Shown here piece by piece: positions 15,270 to 24,580 of a DNA stretch of 39,228 nt (the stretch's first letter is position 1; each line of letters begins with the position of its first letter). Made by a program: the position numbers and the translations under genes. The notes under the pieces are model-generated. The model saw only the letters and a program-made list of their open reading frames with translations, was not told where the DNA came from and did no database searches. The stretch covers positions 1 to 39,228 of the forward strand of contig LFTB01000087.1 in assembly GCA_001512905.1 (NCBI GenBank). The letters run 5' to 3'. The stretch is from Clostridia bacterium DTU084 (GTDB lineage Bacteria; Bacillota; DTU084).

Positions 15270-15947
15270 GTGCGCACCTATTTGGAATTGCTTTATGAGT
15301 TTTTAAACGCCATCGGCGTGATTTCCTTTGCAATCTCCGGAGCCATCACTGCGCTGAAAAAGAAGATGGATCTCATCGGCATTTTCCTTTTGGCCTTCTT
15401 AACTTCTTTCGGCGGCGGACTGCTCCGGGACCTGATTATCGGCCGCATTCCTCCCTCATTTTTGGAGAACACCCTCTACTTATTCATAGTCGTCATCGTA
15501 ACCACTTTCGCCACTATTTTCGTCAGCCATATTCTGAAGCACATGTACATCCTTACCATCTTCGATACCATGGGCCTCGGCATTTTCACCGCCATAGGCA
15601 CCTTTGAGGGTTTTCTGGCAGACTTCAATTTTGCTGGCTGCATTCTCACCGGCTTTCTCACTGCCACTGCCGGCGGCATGCTCAGAGACATTTTTGCAGC
15701 AGAAATCCCCGCCGTCCTCAGGCGGGGAATTGGTCTGTATGCCACAGCTGCCATTTGCGGAGCAGTTGTCCTTACTTTCCTGTTGAAAGCCGGGATGCCT
15801 GCAGATTGGGCAATGCTCCTGTGCGTGATTATTGTCGCTGCTGTGAGATTCATTTCCATCCTCAAAAACTTGGAGCTGCCGGAAGTCCCCTATCCTGCTC
15901 CACCCTCAGCTGACCCTTTTCAGAAGCGCAAAGAAAAATCCGTCTAA
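15270..15947 (+). CDS. TRIC/UPF0126-family membrane channel protein
   Basis: Bacterial relatives of trimeric intracellular cation channels, probably potassium-permeable; many are annotated YicG/YadS. The 225-aa protein has about seven hydrophobic segments arranged as two repeats. Each repeat carries the family glycine/arginine motif: SFGGGLLRDLI (about 49-59) and TAGGMLRDIF (about 133-142). The GTG start has an AAGGGCGG-type ribosome site. It lies 58 bp after the tRNA with a terminator between, and its 3' end overlaps the convergent rsmB by 42 bp. Confidence 0.9.
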   Translation: MRTYLELLYEFLNAIGVISFAISGAITALKKKMDLIGIFLLAFLTSFGGGLLRDLIIGRIPPSFLENTLYLFIVVIVTTFATIFVSHILKHMYILTIFDTMGLGIFTAIGTFEGFLADFNFAGCILTGFLTATAGGMLRDIFAAEIPAVLRRGIGLYATAAICGAVVLTFLLKAGMPADWAMLLCVIIVAAVRFISILKNLELPEVPYPAPPSADPFQKRKEKSV

Positions 15948-17228
15948 GTCATCTTCTGAAGGAAGCAGCTGCAGTGTTGATGTTTTGGGAAGGTCCGCCA
16001 CAGGCACTCTTTCTCCCGGCGGCTCGAGCTGAAAATTGGGATGGGCGGCTAAAAATGCCTCAACTACTTGCTGGTTTTCGGCTCTGTTTATGGTGCAGGT
16101 TGAATAGCAGAGCTCCCCGCCAGGAGCCAAAACTGATGCTGCAGCAGCCAGAAGCTCAAGCTGCAAGGAAGGAAGCTTCTCAAGCTCGGCAGGAGATTTG
16201 TGCCACCTCAGATCAGGCTTGCCCCTCATTACCCCTAAGCCTGAACAAGGCGCATCCAAAAGCACCTTGTGAAACTCTTCCTGAACGTGTTCCCTAATCT
16301 GCCTGCCGTCTGCGCATAAGGTTTTCACAATCTTGATGCCTAACCTCTGACAATTCTCCTCCACCAGCTTCAACCTCTGCTGATAAAGGTCGCAGGCAAG
16401 GATCTCACCCTGGTTTTCCATCAGCTCTGCCAAGTGCGTGGTTTTGCTGCCAGGAGCAGCAGCCAGATCCAAGACCCGCTGGCCTGCTTTTGGTGCCAAA
16501 ATGTGAGCTGCCAGCATGGAAGCCTCGCTTTGGATGAGAAAAAGCCCCTCCCGAAAAGCTGGAGTTCCAGCAGGCCTACCGCTTTTGATCCGCAAGGCTT
16601 CAGGGAGCCTTCCCGCAACACTTTGGACCCCCTCTTTCTCCAAAGCTTCCCTGAGCTTTCGGGCATCTGTGCGGAGGGTGTTCGCCCTGATGGAAAGAGG
16701 TGAGGGCTGTTGGTTTGCTTCCAGAAGCTTCCGCGTCTTATCCAGGCCCAATTGCTCGAGCCACAGATCCACCAGCCACCTGGGGTGGGAAAACCGGGTG
16801 GCAAGGTAGTCAGAAGAACCGTCATCTTCAGGCAGAGCAAAAGGATCCTTTTTTCTAAGGACGGCCCGCAGAGCCCAGTTCACAAACCCAGCTGCCTTGG
16901 GCACAAACTTTTTTGCCAAAAGGACTGCCTGGTCCACAGCAGCGTGCTTGGGGATTGAAGAAGAAAAGGCACACTGGTACAGAGCCAAACGCAAAATAGT
17001 AAGCACACTTGCAGACTGCTTGCCCGGCTCCTTTCCAGTTCCCCTCTTCAGCCACCAATCCAACAGGGATCGCTCCCTGAGGGTGCCGTAGACGAGCTCT
17101 GTAGCCAGGCGCAGCTCCCGCTCTGCCAGTTTCGCTTTCTGGAGATAGAGGCTGGCAAAAGCTCCCTCTTTTTCAACTGCAAGCAGGGTCTTGAAAGCCA
17201 AAACCCTAGCTGGAGAAGGGCTAGTCAT
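15906..17228 (-). CDS. rsmB: 16S rRNA (cytosine967-C5)-methyltransferase RsmB
   Basis: SAM-dependent m5C methyltransferase of 16S rRNA. The 440-aa length is usual. Residues about 1-140 form the NusB-like RNA-binding domain. The Rossmann methyltransferase follows, with VLDLAAAPGSKTTHLAEL for SAM binding, the catalytic pair of cysteines in DAPCSGLGVMRGKPD (about 327) and CYSTCTINRAENQ (about 382). The start ATG overlaps the zinc peptidase stop by 8 bp. It is the last gene of the def-fmt-DUF116-peptidase-rsmB run, and its end runs 42 bp into the convergent TRIC gene. Confidence 0.96.
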   Translation of the reverse strand: MTSPSPARVLAFKTLLAVEKEGAFASLYLQKAKLAERELRLATELVYGTLRERSLLDWWLKRGTGKEPGKQSASVLTILRLALYQCAFSSSIPKHAAVDQAVLLAKKFVPKAAGFVNWALRAVLRKKDPFALPEDDGSSDYLATRFSHPRWLVDLWLEQLGLDKTRKLLEANQQPSPLSIRANTLRTDARKLREALEKEGVQSVAGRLPEALRIKSGRPAGTPAFREGLFLIQSEASMLAAHILAPKAGQRVLDLAAAPGSKTTHLAELMENQGEILACDLYQQRLKLVEENCQRLGIKIVKTLCADGRQIREHVQEEFHKVLLDAPCSGLGVMRGKPDLRWHKSPAELEKLPSLQLELLAAAASVLAPGGELCYSTCTINRAENQQVVEAFLAAHPNFQLEPPGERVPVADLPKTSTLQLLPSEDDLDGFFFALLKRVS

Positions 17229-17907
17229 TCCGACTTCCTCTTAAAAACAACAAGCGCAAAAGCTGCATGGCTGCCATGGCAGTTGCTGCCACGTAAGTGA
17301 GGGCTGCAGCTGAAAGAACGTTTCGGGTCGCTGCAACTTCGCCCTGCCCGATAATGGCGTTTTCGTGCAGCATTTTGATGGCTCTGGAGCTTGCGTTATA
17401 CTCAACAGGCAGTGTGATCAGCTGGAAGACAACTGCCAAAGTAAAGAGAATAATCCCCGCATCCATGAGGGTCCTCCCGCCGAAGAGGAAGCCCAGGAAA
17501 AAAAGGGGGAAAGCCAGCTGCGAGCCAATGCTTGCCAAAGGCACAATGGAAGTACGCAGGACTAAAGGTTTGTAACCTTGAGCGTGCTGCATGGCATGAC
17601 CAGCTTCGTGAGCTGCTATGCCCAAAGCGGCAATGCTGGTGCTGTCGTACACTTGCGGAGAAAGGCGCAGTACTTTCTTCTGCGGGTCGTAGTGATCCGA
17701 GAGCATGCCTTGGGTTGGCTCTACAGCCACATCATGGACGTGGTAGCGGCTTAGAAGCCTTCTGGCCACCTCAGCGCCTGTCAGTCCGCTTGAACCCGGC
17801 ACTTGACTGTACTTATGAAAAGCGCTCTGCACCTTGGCCTGAGCGTAAAACGCTAAAATGAGGGCAGGAATTAAAAAAATAAAAGTTGGATCCCCAAAAT
17901 AAAACAC
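17221..17907 (-). CDS. Membrane zinc metallopeptidase, YugP type (Zn_peptidase_2)
   Basis: A membrane-bound neutral zinc metallopeptidase family widespread in Firmicutes, with no settled substrate. The 228-aa protein begins with a membrane helix, then a cytosolic/periplasmic segment with PGSSGLTGAEVARRLL and the zinc-binding HEAGHAMQ (about 100-107). Two or three more hydrophobic helices follow, and an ASSRAIKML region supplies further family-conserved residues. The GTG start has GGGAGG 7 bases upstream. The position between DUF116 and rsmB is conserved in several clostridial genomes as I recall. Confidence 0.93.
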   Translation of the reverse strand: MFYFGDPTFIFLIPALILAFYAQAKVQSAFHKYSQVPGSSGLTGAEVARRLLSRYHVHDVAVEPTQGMLSDHYDPQKKVLRLSPQVYDSTSIAALGIAAHEAGHAMQHAQGYKPLVLRTSIVPLASIGSQLAFPLFFLGFLFGGRTLMDAGIILFTLAVVFQLITLPVEYNASSRAIKMLHENAIIGQGEVAATRNVLSAAALTYVAATAMAAMQLLRLLFLRGSRND

Positions 17908-17911
17908 CTCA

Positions 17912-18646
17912 CTACCTCCCTTTCAAAAATAATTGCAGTGCCTCCTCTATCTTCGCCAAATCCACCTGGGTATTATGACAAGGCCCCTGGGGCCTGTCGT
18001 TTAAGATGCCGTAAACAGGCAGGGGACTCGTTTCCATGATTCCACTCAGCAGATCCCGCTCGCAGGCCACTGCCACAACGCAGCTGGGCTTCAGCTGGGC
18101 AACAGCTTGCCTGGCTAGGGTCCCGCCTGTGGCAAAGGCAACTCTGACGCCGTAGTTTTCCACAAGAGCCAAAAGCTCACCTAGCTGGCAGCGGCCACAC
18201 CTTTTGCAGCCCACAGCGTCAAGGTTCAGCTTATGAGGGCATTGACTCCACTGCAGACAGTGGGGAAGCAGAAGGAGGAGCTTCCCTGGCTCTGAGGGTT
18301 CTGCTTTTAGCTTCACCAGCCGGTTGTTCACGGCAATAAAAGACTGGGCAAGGGAATCTGAGCCTATGCCGCCCAGCTGACACAATTTCTGTGCCACTGG
18401 ATACAGAAACCCCACAGCCCAAGCTGCGATTCTCTCAAGAAAAGGCCAGGGCCTGTTCCAGAGAAGAAGCAGGACAAGAGAGCTGACGCCCACAAAAAGG
18501 GCTGCGAGAAGCGCAACAGCTGAGGCTGCTAAGAGAAGCTGCAGGATCCTGCTTTGCTTTGAGAGGAGCCACAGCATAAGGGCAGCCGAAGCTGCTAGGA
18601 AAACCAAAGCTGCGCCGAGGGCCACCAGCACCAAACGTTTATTCAT
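17912..18646 (-). CDS. DUF116 family membrane protein with cysteine cluster
   Basis: A 244-aa protein of the DUF116 family (function unknown). Two hydrophobic N-terminal helices (about 5-27 and 36-62) precede a cytosolic domain with a Cys-rich stretch: SQCPHKLN followed by GCKRCGRCQLG (about 143-165). These cysteines could bind a metal or an iron-sulfur cluster; this is inference. Later GGTLARQAV and VAVACERDLLSG are typical of the family. I start at ATG 18646, which overlaps the fmt stop by 8 bp. A start 51 bases earlier would lie deeper in fmt. Linkage to fmt and the zinc peptidase is the main context clue. Confidence 0.85.
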   Translation of the reverse strand: MNKRLVLVALGAALVFLAASAALMLWLLSKQSRILQLLLAASAVALLAALFVGVSSLVLLLLWNRPWPFLERIAAWAVGFLYPVAQKLCQLGGIGSDSLAQSFIAVNNRLVKLKAEPSEPGKLLLLLPHCLQWSQCPHKLNLDAVGCKRCGRCQLGELLALVENYGVRVAFATGGTLARQAVAQLKPSCVVAVACERDLLSGIMETSPLPVYGILNDRPQGPCHNTQVDLAKIEEALQLFLKGR

Positions 18647-19574
18647 CTCGCCTGAAAAAATCCCCTCTAGCCAAGGAATAGCCGTTAAGGAAGGCACCTG
18701 CAGGCATCTTCCCGCCCCCTGCCCGCTGGATTTCCTCGATCAGCAATGCATCATCCTTGGCCTGGACTACAATCCCAGTTTTGGAAAGGGAAAGAATCTG
18801 GCCTGGCTCTCCACCCTCTCCCCGCACCACCTTTCCCCGCCAGATGCGGAGAAGGGTTCCGTTGTGGTAGGTTCTGGCACCTGGGTAGGGATTTAAGGCT
18901 CTGATCTGCCGCTCCACCGCTTCTGCTTTCCGGTTCCAGTCGATGAGGAGGCTCTCGCCGGTGAGTTTGGGAGCATAGCAGGCGCCTTCTTCCGGCTGCG
19001 GTGTGCGGGTAGCCTTTCCTTCAGCTAAAAGCCGAATTGCGTTAAGAAGGGTTTCTGCTCCCAGCTTTGCCAGTTTGTCGTGGAGGCTGCCCCCGGTTTC
19101 CGCCGGTTCGATCTCCACTTCCCGCTTGAGAATAATATCCCCTGTATCCCAGCCTTCATCCATATACATAATGCTGACGCCTGTTTCCGCATCTCCCGCC
19201 ATAATGGCTGCCTGGATAGGAGCTGCTCCCCGCCAGCGTGGGAGAAGGGATGCATGAACGTTTATGCAGCCGTAAGGGGGAAGCTCTAAAATTTCCGGTG
19301 GAATCTTTTGGCCAAAGGCAACTACCACAATGAGATCCGGCACCAAAGCTTCAAGCTGCCGCTGGAAAGATTCCTCACGGACGCTTTGAGGCTGCAGCAC
19401 CCTGAGGCCCGCTTTTTCAGCCACCATTTTCACAGGAGAAGGCTGCAGCCTCTGCCCCCGGCCCCTGGGTCTGTCCGGCTGAGTGACCACAGCCAAGATC
19501 TGGTTGGGCGAAGCTAAGAGAGCTTCCAGGGAAGCTGCTGCGAAATCCGGGGTGCCCATAAAGACAATGCGCAC
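18639..19574 (-). CDS. fmt: Methionyl-tRNA formyltransferase
   Basis: Formylates initiator Met-tRNA using 10-formyltetrahydrofolate. The 311-aa protein opens MRIVFMGTPDFAAASLEALL. It shows the folate/catalytic motif NVHASLLPRWRGAAPIQ (about 108-124, with Asn and His) and MDEGWDTGDIIL (about 144). The C-terminal OB-type domain (about 205-311) binds tRNA. It lies 3 bp after def, the enzyme that later removes the formyl group, as in many bacteria. Confidence 0.97.
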   Translation of the reverse strand: MRIVFMGTPDFAAASLEALLASPNQILAVVTQPDRPRGRGQRLQPSPVKMVAEKAGLRVLQPQSVREESFQRQLEALVPDLIVVVAFGQKIPPEILELPPYGCINVHASLLPRWRGAAPIQAAIMAGDAETGVSIMYMDEGWDTGDIILKREVEIEPAETGGSLHDKLAKLGAETLLNAIRLLAEGKATRTPQPEEGACYAPKLTGESLLIDWNRKAEAVERQIRALNPYPGARTYHNGTLLRIWRGKVVRGEGGEPGQILSLSKTGIVVQAKDDALLIEEIQRAGGGKMPAGAFLNGYSLARGDFFRRDE

Positions 19575-19577
19575 AGT

Positions 19578-20030
19578 TTAAGCCTCCCTAACTTTAATTG
19601 CTCTGTCTATAAACAAGATCCCGTCCAGGTGATCCACTTCGTGCTGCAAGCAGCGGGCCAATAGGCCTTCGGCAATAAAGCGCACCGGCTTGCCGTTTTC
19701 GTCCAGTGCCTCCACCCTTACCTTCGCTGCCCTCCGCACATCGCCTACAACCCCAGGCAGGCTCAAGCAACCTTCCTGATCCAGCTGGGTTCCCTCAAAC
19801 TGATCCAGCACTGGATTGACCAAACACAGCGGCCCTTCCCCTACATCCACTACCACAAGCCGCAGGTTCTTTCCCACCTGCGGAGCAGCAAGCCCCACAC
19901 CTTGGGCGCTGTACATGGTATGGAGCATATCTTTCAGGAGCTTGTTGATTTTTTTGGTAACTTTGGGTACAGGTTTCGCTCTCTGTCTGAGGATCCCATC
20001 TGTCCCTTTCTTTATAGGAAGCTGTGCCAT
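19578..20030 (-). CDS. def: Peptide deformylase
   Basis: Removes the N-formyl group from nascent proteins. All three family motifs are intact in 150 aa: GVGLAAPQVG (about 43-52), EGCLSLPG (about 87-94) and QHEVDHLDG (about 128-136). Cys, His and His would hold the Fe/Zn, with the Glu as catalyst. It has its own probable promoter in the 69-bp gap after priA and heads def-fmt-DUF116-peptidase-rsmB. Confidence 0.97.
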   Translation of the reverse strand: MAQLPIKKGTDGILRQRAKPVPKVTKKINKLLKDMLHTMYSAQGVGLAAPQVGKNLRLVVVDVGEGPLCLVNPVLDQFEGTQLDQEGCLSLPGVVGDVRRAAKVRVEALDENGKPVRFIAEGLLARCLQHEVDHLDGILFIDRAIKVREA

Positions 20031-20064
20031 CTGTTACGCTTCACCTCTGCTGTTCCTTAACTAT

Positions 20065-20093
20065 ATTATAAACTTTATTCAAGCCCTATGCAA
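20065..20093 (-). promoter_or_regulatory. Promoter before def
   Basis: Reading the minus strand: TTGCAT (complement of 20088-20093), 17-bp spacer, perfect TATAAT (complement of 20065-20070). This lies in the only sizeable gap between priA and rsmB, so the def run can be transcribed independently of the upstream operon. Confidence 0.65.
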
Positions 20094-20099
20094 TAAAAC

Positions 20100-22283
20100 T
20101 CACAGCATGCTGACCGGATCCACATCTACGCTTATTTTCACTCCGCTTGCAGTGTAATTGAGGGTGGTGAGGGCCTCCAGCCAGTCCTCTGGTACTGCTT
20201 CATCTGGCCGAAAGCGAGCCATGATCCGATAGCGCCACTCACCTCTGAGGAGGGCAAAGGGTGCAGGCAGTGGTCCTGTGATGGAACCTGTAAGCTTTCC
20301 AGCCAGTTCCTTGGCAATTTTAAATGCCACACCAGCCTCACGACCGCTGACAGTTATGTTCACCAGCCTGCTGAAGGGAGGGTAGGCTTGCCTTTTGCGA
20401 TAAGGGAGCTCCCGGTTGAAAAAGGACAGATAATCGTGGCGGGCTGCTGCCTGAATGCTGTAGTGTTCAGGCAGGTAGCTCTGAATTAACACCTTCCCGG
20501 GCCTCTCTCCCCTTCCTGCCCTACCAGCTACCTGGGTCAGGAGCTGGAAGGTGCGTTCTGCTGCGCGGAAATCAGGAAGGTTCAAGGTGAGGTCTGCCAT
20601 TACCACACCTACTAAAGTGACATTGGGAAAATCTAGTCCTTTGGCCACCATTTGCGTGCCCACCAAAATCTGTGCGCTTCCTTTACGGAATTCTCCCAAG
20701 ATCCTCTCGTGAGAGCCTTTTGTTCTAGTTGTATCAACGTCCATGCGGGCTATTTTGGCGCCTGGAAACAGCTTGCCCAGCTCTGCTTCCACTTTTTCCG
20801 TGCCAGTACCGAAGTGGCGAATCCTCTTGCTGCCGCAGTTGGGACAGAGCCCTGGCGGCAGGCGGTGGTAGTCGCAGTAGTGGCAGCGGAGCTGATGCTG
20901 ATTGAAATGGAAAGTCAGGGGAAGATCGCATTTTGGGCAGCGCACTGCCTGACCGCATTCCCGGCAGAGGACAGTGGTGCTGTACCCCCTGCGGTTGAGG
21001 AAGAGAATGGCTTGCTGCCCAGCTGCAAGGCACTCTTTCAGGCTCTCCTGCAGGCTCCAGCTGAACATGCTGCGGTTGCCGTCCTTCAGTTCCTGACGCA
21101 TATCAACCAGCTGAATTTGAGGCAGCTTTTGGCCTGTGGGCCTCTGGGTCAGGGAGACAAGCTGAAAATCGCTTCTTTGAGCCTTGTAGAAGCTCTCGAG
21201 GCTGGGAGTTGCGCTCCCCAGGACAACCTGGGCGCCAGCAAACTCTGCCCGCTTGATGGCGCACTCCCTTGCATGATAGCGGGGCGGCGCCTCTTGTTTG
21301 TAGGAAGGCTCGTGTTCCTCGTCTATAATGATGAGGCCAAGGTCATCTATAGGAGCAAACAAAGCTGATCTGGGGCCCAGAACCACCCGTGCTTCTCCTG
21401 TGCGCACCCGCTCCCATTCGTCTCTGCGCTCGCCCGCGCCCAGTTGACTGTGAAGCACAGCCACCTGGTCGCCAAAACGGCTGCGGTATCTCGCAACCAT
21501 CTGCGGGGTGAGGGCGATCTCCGGTACCAGGGTGATGGCTGCTTTACCCGAATCTAGTTTCTGCTGAATCAAATTCAAGTAAACTTCGGTTTTGCCGCTG
21601 CCAGTTATCCCCCACAAAAGCCCCACCCCACCTTCCGGCAGCTCGGCAAGGGTTTCAATTGCCTGCTTCTGCTGGCCGGTTAACGTGGGGCGGCAGAAGG
21701 TACTGCTTACTTTTGCCATGGCATGCCTGCGCTGGGGCTTTAAGGCCAGCTGAACTTTACCCTTTTTCGCCAGGGAATGCAGGGGAGCAGCAGTACAATC
21801 TGCAAGCTCTATCAGCTCCTGCACTGACAGCGGGCCGTGTTCTGAGAGCGCTTTCAAAATGGCAGCCTGCTTGGGAGAAGTTTTTGTCATCTGGGCAACT
21901 TCTTCCTCGCTTATGGGAGAGGCGAGGGCAGCAGTTTTCACTTTTCGTTCAGTAGTCTGGGTCCAGGCAGGCAGCACGAGCCGCAGGGCATCCAGGTACA
22001 GACATTGATAAAAGCTGGCCAACCAAGTTGCCAGCTTAAGAAGTTCCAAAGGAATAGGCTGAGCATCCTGCGCTACAGCCCGAATAGTCTTTATTTTTTC
22101 AGGATCAACTTTGGTGCTGTCATTTAAACCCACCACATAACCCTCTACGGTTTTCGAACCGAAAGGGACCTCTACCTTAGTCCCCAGCTGCACTTCTGCC
22201 TCTAAGGCTTGAGGGATGGCATAATCAAAGGGCCGGTCTATTTGGCGCGTCGGAATGGATATGATAACCTGGGCATACTTCAC
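20100..22283 (-). CDS. priA: Primosomal replication protein PriA (DNA helicase)
   Basis: Restarts collapsed replication forks by loading the replicative helicase. The 727-aa protein has an N-terminal 3'-end-binding domain, a superfamily 2 helicase core with Walker A GITGSGKTEVY (about 220) and DEEH box (about 322), and a four-pair cysteine zinc region (CRECGQAVRCPKC ... CHYCDYHRLPPGLCPNC, about 425-465). The helicase end follows with QVAGRAGRGERPGKV. GTG start overlaps the coaBC stop by 4 bp. Confidence 0.97.
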   Translation of the reverse strand: MKYAQVIISIPTRQIDRPFDYAIPQALEAEVQLGTKVEVPFGSKTVEGYVVGLNDSTKVDPEKIKTIRAVAQDAQPIPLELLKLATWLASFYQCLYLDALRLVLPAWTQTTERKVKTAALASPISEEEVAQMTKTSPKQAAILKALSEHGPLSVQELIELADCTAAPLHSLAKKGKVQLALKPQRRHAMAKVSSTFCRPTLTGQQKQAIETLAELPEGGVGLLWGITGSGKTEVYLNLIQQKLDSGKAAITLVPEIALTPQMVARYRSRFGDQVAVLHSQLGAGERRDEWERVRTGEARVVLGPRSALFAPIDDLGLIIIDEEHEPSYKQEAPPRYHARECAIKRAEFAGAQVVLGSATPSLESFYKAQRSDFQLVSLTQRPTGQKLPQIQLVDMRQELKDGNRSMFSWSLQESLKECLAAGQQAILFLNRRGYSTTVLCRECGQAVRCPKCDLPLTFHFNQHQLRCHYCDYHRLPPGLCPNCGSKRIRHFGTGTEKVEAELGKLFPGAKIARMDVDTTRTKGSHERILGEFRKGSAQILVGTQMVAKGLDFPNVTLVGVVMADLTLNLPDFRAAERTFQLLTQVAGRAGRGERPGKVLIQSYLPEHYSIQAAARHDYLSFFNRELPYRKRQAYPPFSRLVNITVSGREAGVAFKIAKELAGKLTGSITGPLPAPFALLRGEWRYRIMARFRPDEAVPEDWLEALTTLNYTASGVKISVDVDPVSML

Positions 22284-23476
22284 AGGCTTTCCGCCTCCTC
22301 TAAGAGAGAGGCGATTTTTTTCCAGAGGCGTCTTGCCACTTCTTCTTTGCTCAAGAGGGGCCAGCTGTCTGTGCCCTGCCGGGTGATTACGGTAACTTGG
22401 TTGGTTTCGCTGCCGAATCCTGCATCAGGCCTGCCGATTGGGTTGGCCACGATCAGATCTGCGCCTTTGGCTAGCAGCTTCTCTTTGGCGTACTCTTCCA
22501 GGTTTCCCGTTTCAGCAGCAAAGCCCACGATCAATTGCTTGCCTTTCCGCTTTCCAAGCTCTAAAAGGATGTCTGGTGTCGGCACAAGCTTCAAGACCAG
22601 CTCCTTCTGCTCTCCCTTTTTCAGCTTCTGGGGGCTGTAGGCTGCGCTCTGCCAATCTGAAACAGCTGCAGCCTTCACCACAACATCAACATTGGGAAAA
22701 TGGTGGAGCACTGCCTGGTACATTTCCGCTGCGCTCTCCACAGAAATTCTCTGCACGCCTTGGGGACACGGGAGGTTGGTTGGGCCTGAGATCAAAACCA
22801 CCTCTGCACCAAGATGGGCTGCAGTCTGCGCTATTGCATAGCCCATTTTCCCAGAGGAATAATTGGAAAGAAAGCGGAACGGATCTATGGCCTCCCGGGT
22901 GGGTCCTGCTGTTACCAAAACCCTTTTGCCGGAAAGCTCCTTGGGCGCAAGGAGCTCCTCGATTTTGGCCAAAATCTCTTCCACAGGGGCAAGTCTGCCT
23001 ACCCCCTCCTCACCGCAGGCTAAAAAGCCTGATGCCGGCCCTACAAACTGCACCCCCCGGCTTCTGAGGACTTCCAGGTTGGCCTGGGTTGCAGGGTGAA
23101 GATACATCTGTGAGTTCATGGCAGGGGCGATCAAAAGCTGAGCAGTAGTGGCCAGAGCCGTTGTGGTGAGGAGATCGTCTGCAATGCCATTGGCAAGCTT
23201 TGCGATGATGTTGGCTGTAGCTGGCGCGACGACAAACAAATCAGCCCAGCGGGCAAGGGAGATGTGTTCCACTTGCCAATTTTTTGGCTCTGCGAACATA
23301 TCCAGATGCACCGGCTGGCCTGTGAGCTCCCGAAAAGTGAGGGGCGCCACGAACTGTGCAGCTGACCTCGTCATCACAACCTGCACTTTAAAGCCAGCCT
23401 GCCTCAGTTTGCTGGCCAGATCAGCTGCCTTATAGACAGCAATGCCGCCAGTTACGCCTAAGAGAATGTTTTTCAT
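22280..23476 (-). CDS. coaBC: Bifunctional phosphopantothenoylcysteine decarboxylase/synthase CoaBC
   Basis: Makes 4'-phosphopantetheine precursors of coenzyme A in two steps. The N-terminal CoaC flavoprotein (about 1-185) begins [18 protein letters not shown] and contains the PAMNSQM motif (about 117) and the flexible-flap cysteine in [10 protein letters not shown] (about 156). The CoaB ligase domain (about 190-398) has [18 protein letters not shown] and KAAAVSDW. Length 398 aa is standard. ATG overlaps the rpoZ stop by 4 bp. Confidence 0.97.
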   Translation of the reverse strand: MKNILLGVTGGIAVYKAADLASKLRQAGFKVQVVMTRSAAQFVAPLTFRELTGQPVHLDMFAEPKNWQVEHISLARWADLFVVAPATANIIAKLANGIADDLLTTTALATTAQLLIAPAMNSQMYLHPATQANLEVLRSRGVQFVGPASGFLACGEEGVGRLAPVEEILAKIEELLAPKELSGKRVLVTAGPTREAIDPFRFLSNYSSGKMGYAIAQTAAHLGAEVVLISGPTNLPCPQGVQRISVESAAEMYQAVLHHFPNVDVVVKAAAVSDWQSAAYSPQKLKKGEQKELVLKLVPTPDILLELGKRKGKQLIVGFAAETGNLEEYAKEKLLAKGADLIVANPIGRPDAGFGSETNQVTVITRQGTDSWPLLSKEEVARRLWKKIASLLEEAESL

Positions 23477-23679
23477 TTAATCCCCGTCTTTGTTGATTGA
23501 TAACTTATTTTCCCTTCACTGATTTCGTGCAAAGCTATGGTAACATGTTTATTAGAACCGGTGTCCACCTTTGGGGTGGCACCTTCCAAAAGCTGCCGCG
23601 CACGTTTTGCTGCGGCAATAACCAAACTGTAGCGGCTGTCCGCTACCTGCAATAAATCATCTAGAGAAGGCTTATTCAA
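23473..23679 (-). CDS. rpoZ: RNA polymerase omega subunit
   Basis: Small subunit that assists RNA polymerase assembly. The 68-aa protein carries the omega core [16 protein letters not shown] (about 16-31) and the later [15 protein letters not shown] start overlaps the gmk stop by 4 bp (TTGA). Position between gmk and coaBC is conserved across Firmicutes and supports the call. Confidence 0.95.
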   Translation of the reverse strand: MNKPSLDDLLQVADSRYSLVIAAAKRARQLLEGATPKVDTGSNKHVTIALHEISEGKISYQSTKTGIK

Positions 23680-24296
23680 TTCCCAATGGTACCTCCTTCA
23701 GTCAAGATATCGATCAAATAAGCCTGTCTTGAAAGGCGCAGTTTCTCTGCTTCAACGATACAGATCAGCTGGTCCACAGCCCGGCTTACCTCACAGTTCA
23801 CGACGAGGTAATCGTAGGAGCGGGCGCTGGCAATCTCCTCCTGGCAAGCTTCCAAGCGCTTGTCCATGTCCTGGGCGCTTTCTGTCCCCCGCTTGATGAG
23901 CCTTGCTTTCAAGGCTGCAATAGAAGGCGGCAGCAGAAAAACCAGCACCGCCTCTGGCAGCCTCCTCTTCACCTGCAGAGCTCCCTGGACGTCCAAATCC
24001 ATCACTATTACCTGCCCGCTCTCTAAGCCTTCCAAAATGGGAGCAAGGGGAGTCCCATAGTATTCATCGTATACTTTGGCCCATTCCAGGAATTGGTTTT
24101 GTTCCAGGAGGCTCTGAAACTGCTCCCGGCTGTAAAAATAGTAATTTTTTCCTGGAATCTCACCAGGCCGCGGCTTGCGGGTTGTGGCTGAAATGGAATA
24201 GCGAGAGTTGGGATAACGGACAAGGAACTGGGAAAGGACCGTGTTTTTCCCTACAGCTGATGGTCCTGAAACCACCACCAAAAGTCCTTTGTTCAA
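23676..24296 (-). CDS. gmk: Guanylate kinase
   Basis: Phosphorylates GMP to GDP. The P-loop is [11 protein letters not shown] (about 11-21); the usual form is GPSGVGKGTV, so two glycines are replaced, but the invariant Gly-Lys pair remains. GMP-binding features [22 protein letters not shown] and [14 protein letters not shown] follow, and DVQGALQVK marks the next strand. Length 206 aa. TTG start lies 3 bp after the remA stop. Confidence 0.96.
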   Translation of the reverse strand: MNKGLLVVVSGPSAVGKNTVLSQFLVRYPNSRYSISATTRKPRPGEIPGKNYYFYSREQFQSLLEQNQFLEWAKVYDEYYGTPLAPILEGLESGQVIVMDLDVQGALQVKRRLPEAVLVFLLPPSIAALKARLIKRGTESAQDMDKRLEACQEEIASARSYDYLVVNCEVSRAVDQLICIVEAEKLRLSRQAYLIDILTEGGTIGN

Positions 24297-24298
24297 CC

Positions 24299-24568
24299 CT
24301 ACTCTCCTGCCTGCTCGCCTGTTGGTTTGTTGGTCAAGACGCGGTGGACAACTGTTTCCGGCTGCACAGCAGATAGAATTACGTGATCGCTGTCTGTGAG
24401 GATCACAGCACGGGTTCGTCTGCCGTATGTTGCATCGATGAGCATACCCCGATCTCGCGCCTCTTGAATGATTCTCTTGATGGGAGCAGATTCCGGAGCG
24501 ACTATGGCAATAATTCTATTGGCAGCAACGATATTGCCAAAGCCAATGTTGATCAGCATCACTTCCAA
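24299..24568 (-). CDS. remA: RemA-family regulatory protein (DUF370)
   Basis: RemA in Bacillus subtilis is a DNA-binding activator of matrix and osmoprotection genes that forms ring-like oligomers. The 89-aa protein has the family core [17 protein letters not shown] (about 6-22), [20 protein letters not shown] and [20 protein letters not shown]. The TTG start has GGGGGAG 6 bases upstream and aligns end to end with B. subtilis RemA; an ATG three codons later is less well placed. It lies between mIHF and gmk, the usual neighbourhood. Confidence 0.94.
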   Translation of the reverse strand: MEVMLINIGFGNIVAANRIIAIVAPESAPIKRIIQEARDRGMLIDATYGRRTRAVILTDSDHVILSAVQPETVVHRVLTNKPTGEQAGE

Positions 24569-24580
24569 TTTGCTCTCCCC

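Noticed and set aside
20652-21368. Long plus-strand open frame (238 aa) opposite priA
   Set aside because: Lies wholly inside priA on the other strand, with no ribosome site and a Cys/Ala/Leu-rich composition typical of an antisense shadow.
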